A program made the position numbers and the translations under genes. The notes under the pieces are model-generated. The model saw only the letters and a list, made by a program, of their open reading frames with translations. It searched no databases and was not told the origin of the DNA. Source: Alphaproteobacteria bacterium (lineage in GTDB: Bacteria > Pseudomonadota > Alphaproteobacteria > RF32 > CAG-239). Taken from it: 64,000 nucleotides of DNA. The DNA lies in assembly GCA_900767645.1 (NCBI GenBank), contig CAAFZY010000040.1, positions 1 to 64,000 on the forward strand, written 5' to 3'. Of this stretch, positions 62,888 to 64,000 are shown piece by piece. Position 1 is the stretch's first letter. Each line of letters opens with the position of its first letter.

Positions 62888-64000
62888 CTAATATGAGCGG
62901 GCGTAAATAACGTCTAAAGTGGCGTCATCGCCGGTTAATAAGCATTTGCCGGTAGTTCCGCTTTGGTCAAACGGAATGCAGCGAATGGTTATTTTCATGG
63001 CTTTTAAAATTTCTTCCGTTTCGGGTTTGGCGTTCCATTTACCGCGAACAAAAGCAACTTTGCCATGCTTGCCGTCTTCAATCCACTCATTGCTTTGAGC
63101 AAAATAAGCCTTAAACGCTTCCGGCGCGGTAATGTCGGTGCGGATATTATCAAGCAAACGCTGCTTGGCTTTGGCGAACATATTGTGCTGAATGTTTTGT
63201 AAGCGCTCACCGATATTGGCAATAAATTCAGCGGATTTAACCAACTCTTTGCCTTCAGGTGTTCCAAGCTTTAAGCGCTCGCGAATCATCATGCCGCCTG
63301 ATTCAACATCACGCGGACCTATTTCACAAATAACCGGAGCGCCTTTGCGGGTCCATTCCCAAAACTTGTCAACGCTTGACTTGTTGCGTTTGTCGGTTTT
63401 AACTCTGATATTTTTGCCAAAGGCGGTTTGCTTGCTTAACTGTTGTGTTAAGCTGTTGATATAAGCCATAACTTTTTCTTCATCTTCCGGCTTTTTGATT
63501 ACCGGAACAATAACAACCTGATACGGTGCAATTGCCGGCGGAACAACCATGCCCTCATCATCGGCGTGAGTCATAATTACGCCGCCGATTAAACGGGTTG
63601 AAACGCCCCATGAGGTAGTGTAAGCGTATTCCGGCTTGTTATCCTTGTTGATAAAGGTAATGTTGGCGGATTTGGCAAAATTCTGCCCTAAAAAGTGCGA
63701 GGTTCCGGCTTGTAGGGCTTTGCCGTCCTGCATCATCGCTTCAATGCAGTAGGTGTCAATCGCGCCGGGGAATTTTTCATGCTCGGGCTTGCGGCCGGCA
63801 ATAACCGGCATGGCTAAAATATCTTCCGCAACTTTGCGGTAAACTTCAAGCATCTGTTTGGTTTCAGCCTCAGCTTCTTGCGCGGTGGCGTGGGCGGTGT
63901 GTCCTTCCTGCCACAAAAATTCACGCGTGCGTAAAAACAGACGTGGGCGCATTTCCCAACGCACTACGTTTGCCCACTGATTAATCAAAACCGGCAGGTC
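62888..64000 (-). CDS. proS: Prolyl-tRNA synthetase (partial, 5' end beyond the window)
   Basis: The C-terminal 371 residues of a class II synthetase; the N-terminus is past the right edge, where the frame begins DLPVLINQWANVVRWEMRPRLFLRTREFLWQEGHTAHAT. That segment holds motif 2 and marks the archaeal/eukaryotic-like (type 3) ProRS found in some Alphaproteobacteria. The anticodon-binding domain (PYQVVIVPVIKK) and a C-terminal zinc-less domain ending VIYARSY follow. No bacterial-type editing insert is visible in this part. It has its own terminator. Confidence 0.95.
   Translation of the reverse strand, partial: DLPVLINQWANVVRWEMRPRLFLRTREFLWQEGHTAHATAQEAEAETKQMLEVYRKVAEDILAMPVIAGRKPEHEKFPGAIDTYCIEAMMQDGKALQAGTSHFLGQNFAKSANITFINKDNKPEYAYTTSWGVSTRLIGGVIMTHADDEGMVVPPAIAPYQVVIVPVIKKPEDEEKVMAYINSLTQQLSKQTAFGKNIRVKTDKRNKSSVDKFWEWTRKGAPVICEIGPRDVESGGMMIRERLKLGTPEGKELVKSAEFIANIGERLQNIQHNMFAKAKQRLLDNIRTDITAPEAFKAYFAQSNEWIEDGKHGKVAFVRGKWNAKPETEEILKAMKITIRCIPFDQSGTTGKCLLTGDDATLDVIYARSY

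Overview
The window reads as part of an AT-rich alphaproteobacterial chromosome around the replication origin. Support comes from gene order (mnmE-mnmG-rsmG-parA-parB, and dnaQ-coaE next to rho) and from typically alphaproteobacterial genes: a CckA hybrid kinase, an HdaA-like DnaA regulator, an IalB-family exported protein and a MipZ/ParA-like ATPase. Short genes, many overlapping or nearly touching genes and several prepilin-like surface proteins suggest a compact host- or gut-associated lineage, possibly one of the uncultured intestinal Alphaproteobacteria. That placement is inference.

1-12.4 kb: a small prepilin-like gene behind a hairpin that buries its ribosome binding site, then rlmN, an IalB-like gene, cca, and a minus-strand block (mnmE, mnmG, PHP protein, rsmG, parA, parB) carrying one perfect parS site and two close variants inside coding sequence. 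Next come a HAD phosphatase, dnaQ and coaE. 12.39-12.86 kb is a non-coding AT-rich segment with four consensus DnaA boxes and three TTAA-N7-TTAA (CtrA-type) motifs, the best candidate for oriC. The genes nearest to it are mostly transcribed away from it on both sides.

12.9-29 kb: rho, a LuxR-type response regulator, a dCMP deaminase-like gene, eno, dnaE, serS, two small membrane proteins, a HAD phosphatase, an anchored protein, an M49-like metallopeptidase, a 52-residue lipoprotein, the phosphatidylethanolamine genes psd and pssA, and tRNA-Leu.

29-36 kb is accessory: a serine recombinase divergent from a two-gene cassette (137-aa unknown plus 606-aa HExxH protein) across a palindrome-rich spacer, an acidic small protein, a patatin phospholipase, a CDF metal exporter with a CsoR/RcnR-type regulator, and nhaA. 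36-41 kb holds a MacA-MacB-outer-membrane efflux operon. 41-56.5 kb is housekeeping and cell cycle: truA, an oxidoreductase, hisS-prfA, RodZ-like, ptsP, a cupin, apaG, hdaA, cckA, pgm, a MipZ-like ATPase and a D,D-carboxypeptidase.

56.6-64 kb: tRNA-His, then a short segment of foreign look (GC-richer membrane gene without a Shine-Dalgarno, and a terminator-bounded candidate small RNA), a nitroreductase, a two-gene pilin-like operon ending in a 1138-residue prepilin-type adhesin, and the 3' part of proS running off the right edge. CckA, HdaA, DnaA boxes, CtrA-type motifs, ParAB/parS and a MipZ-like ATPase together suggest a Caulobacter-style replication and segregation circuit.
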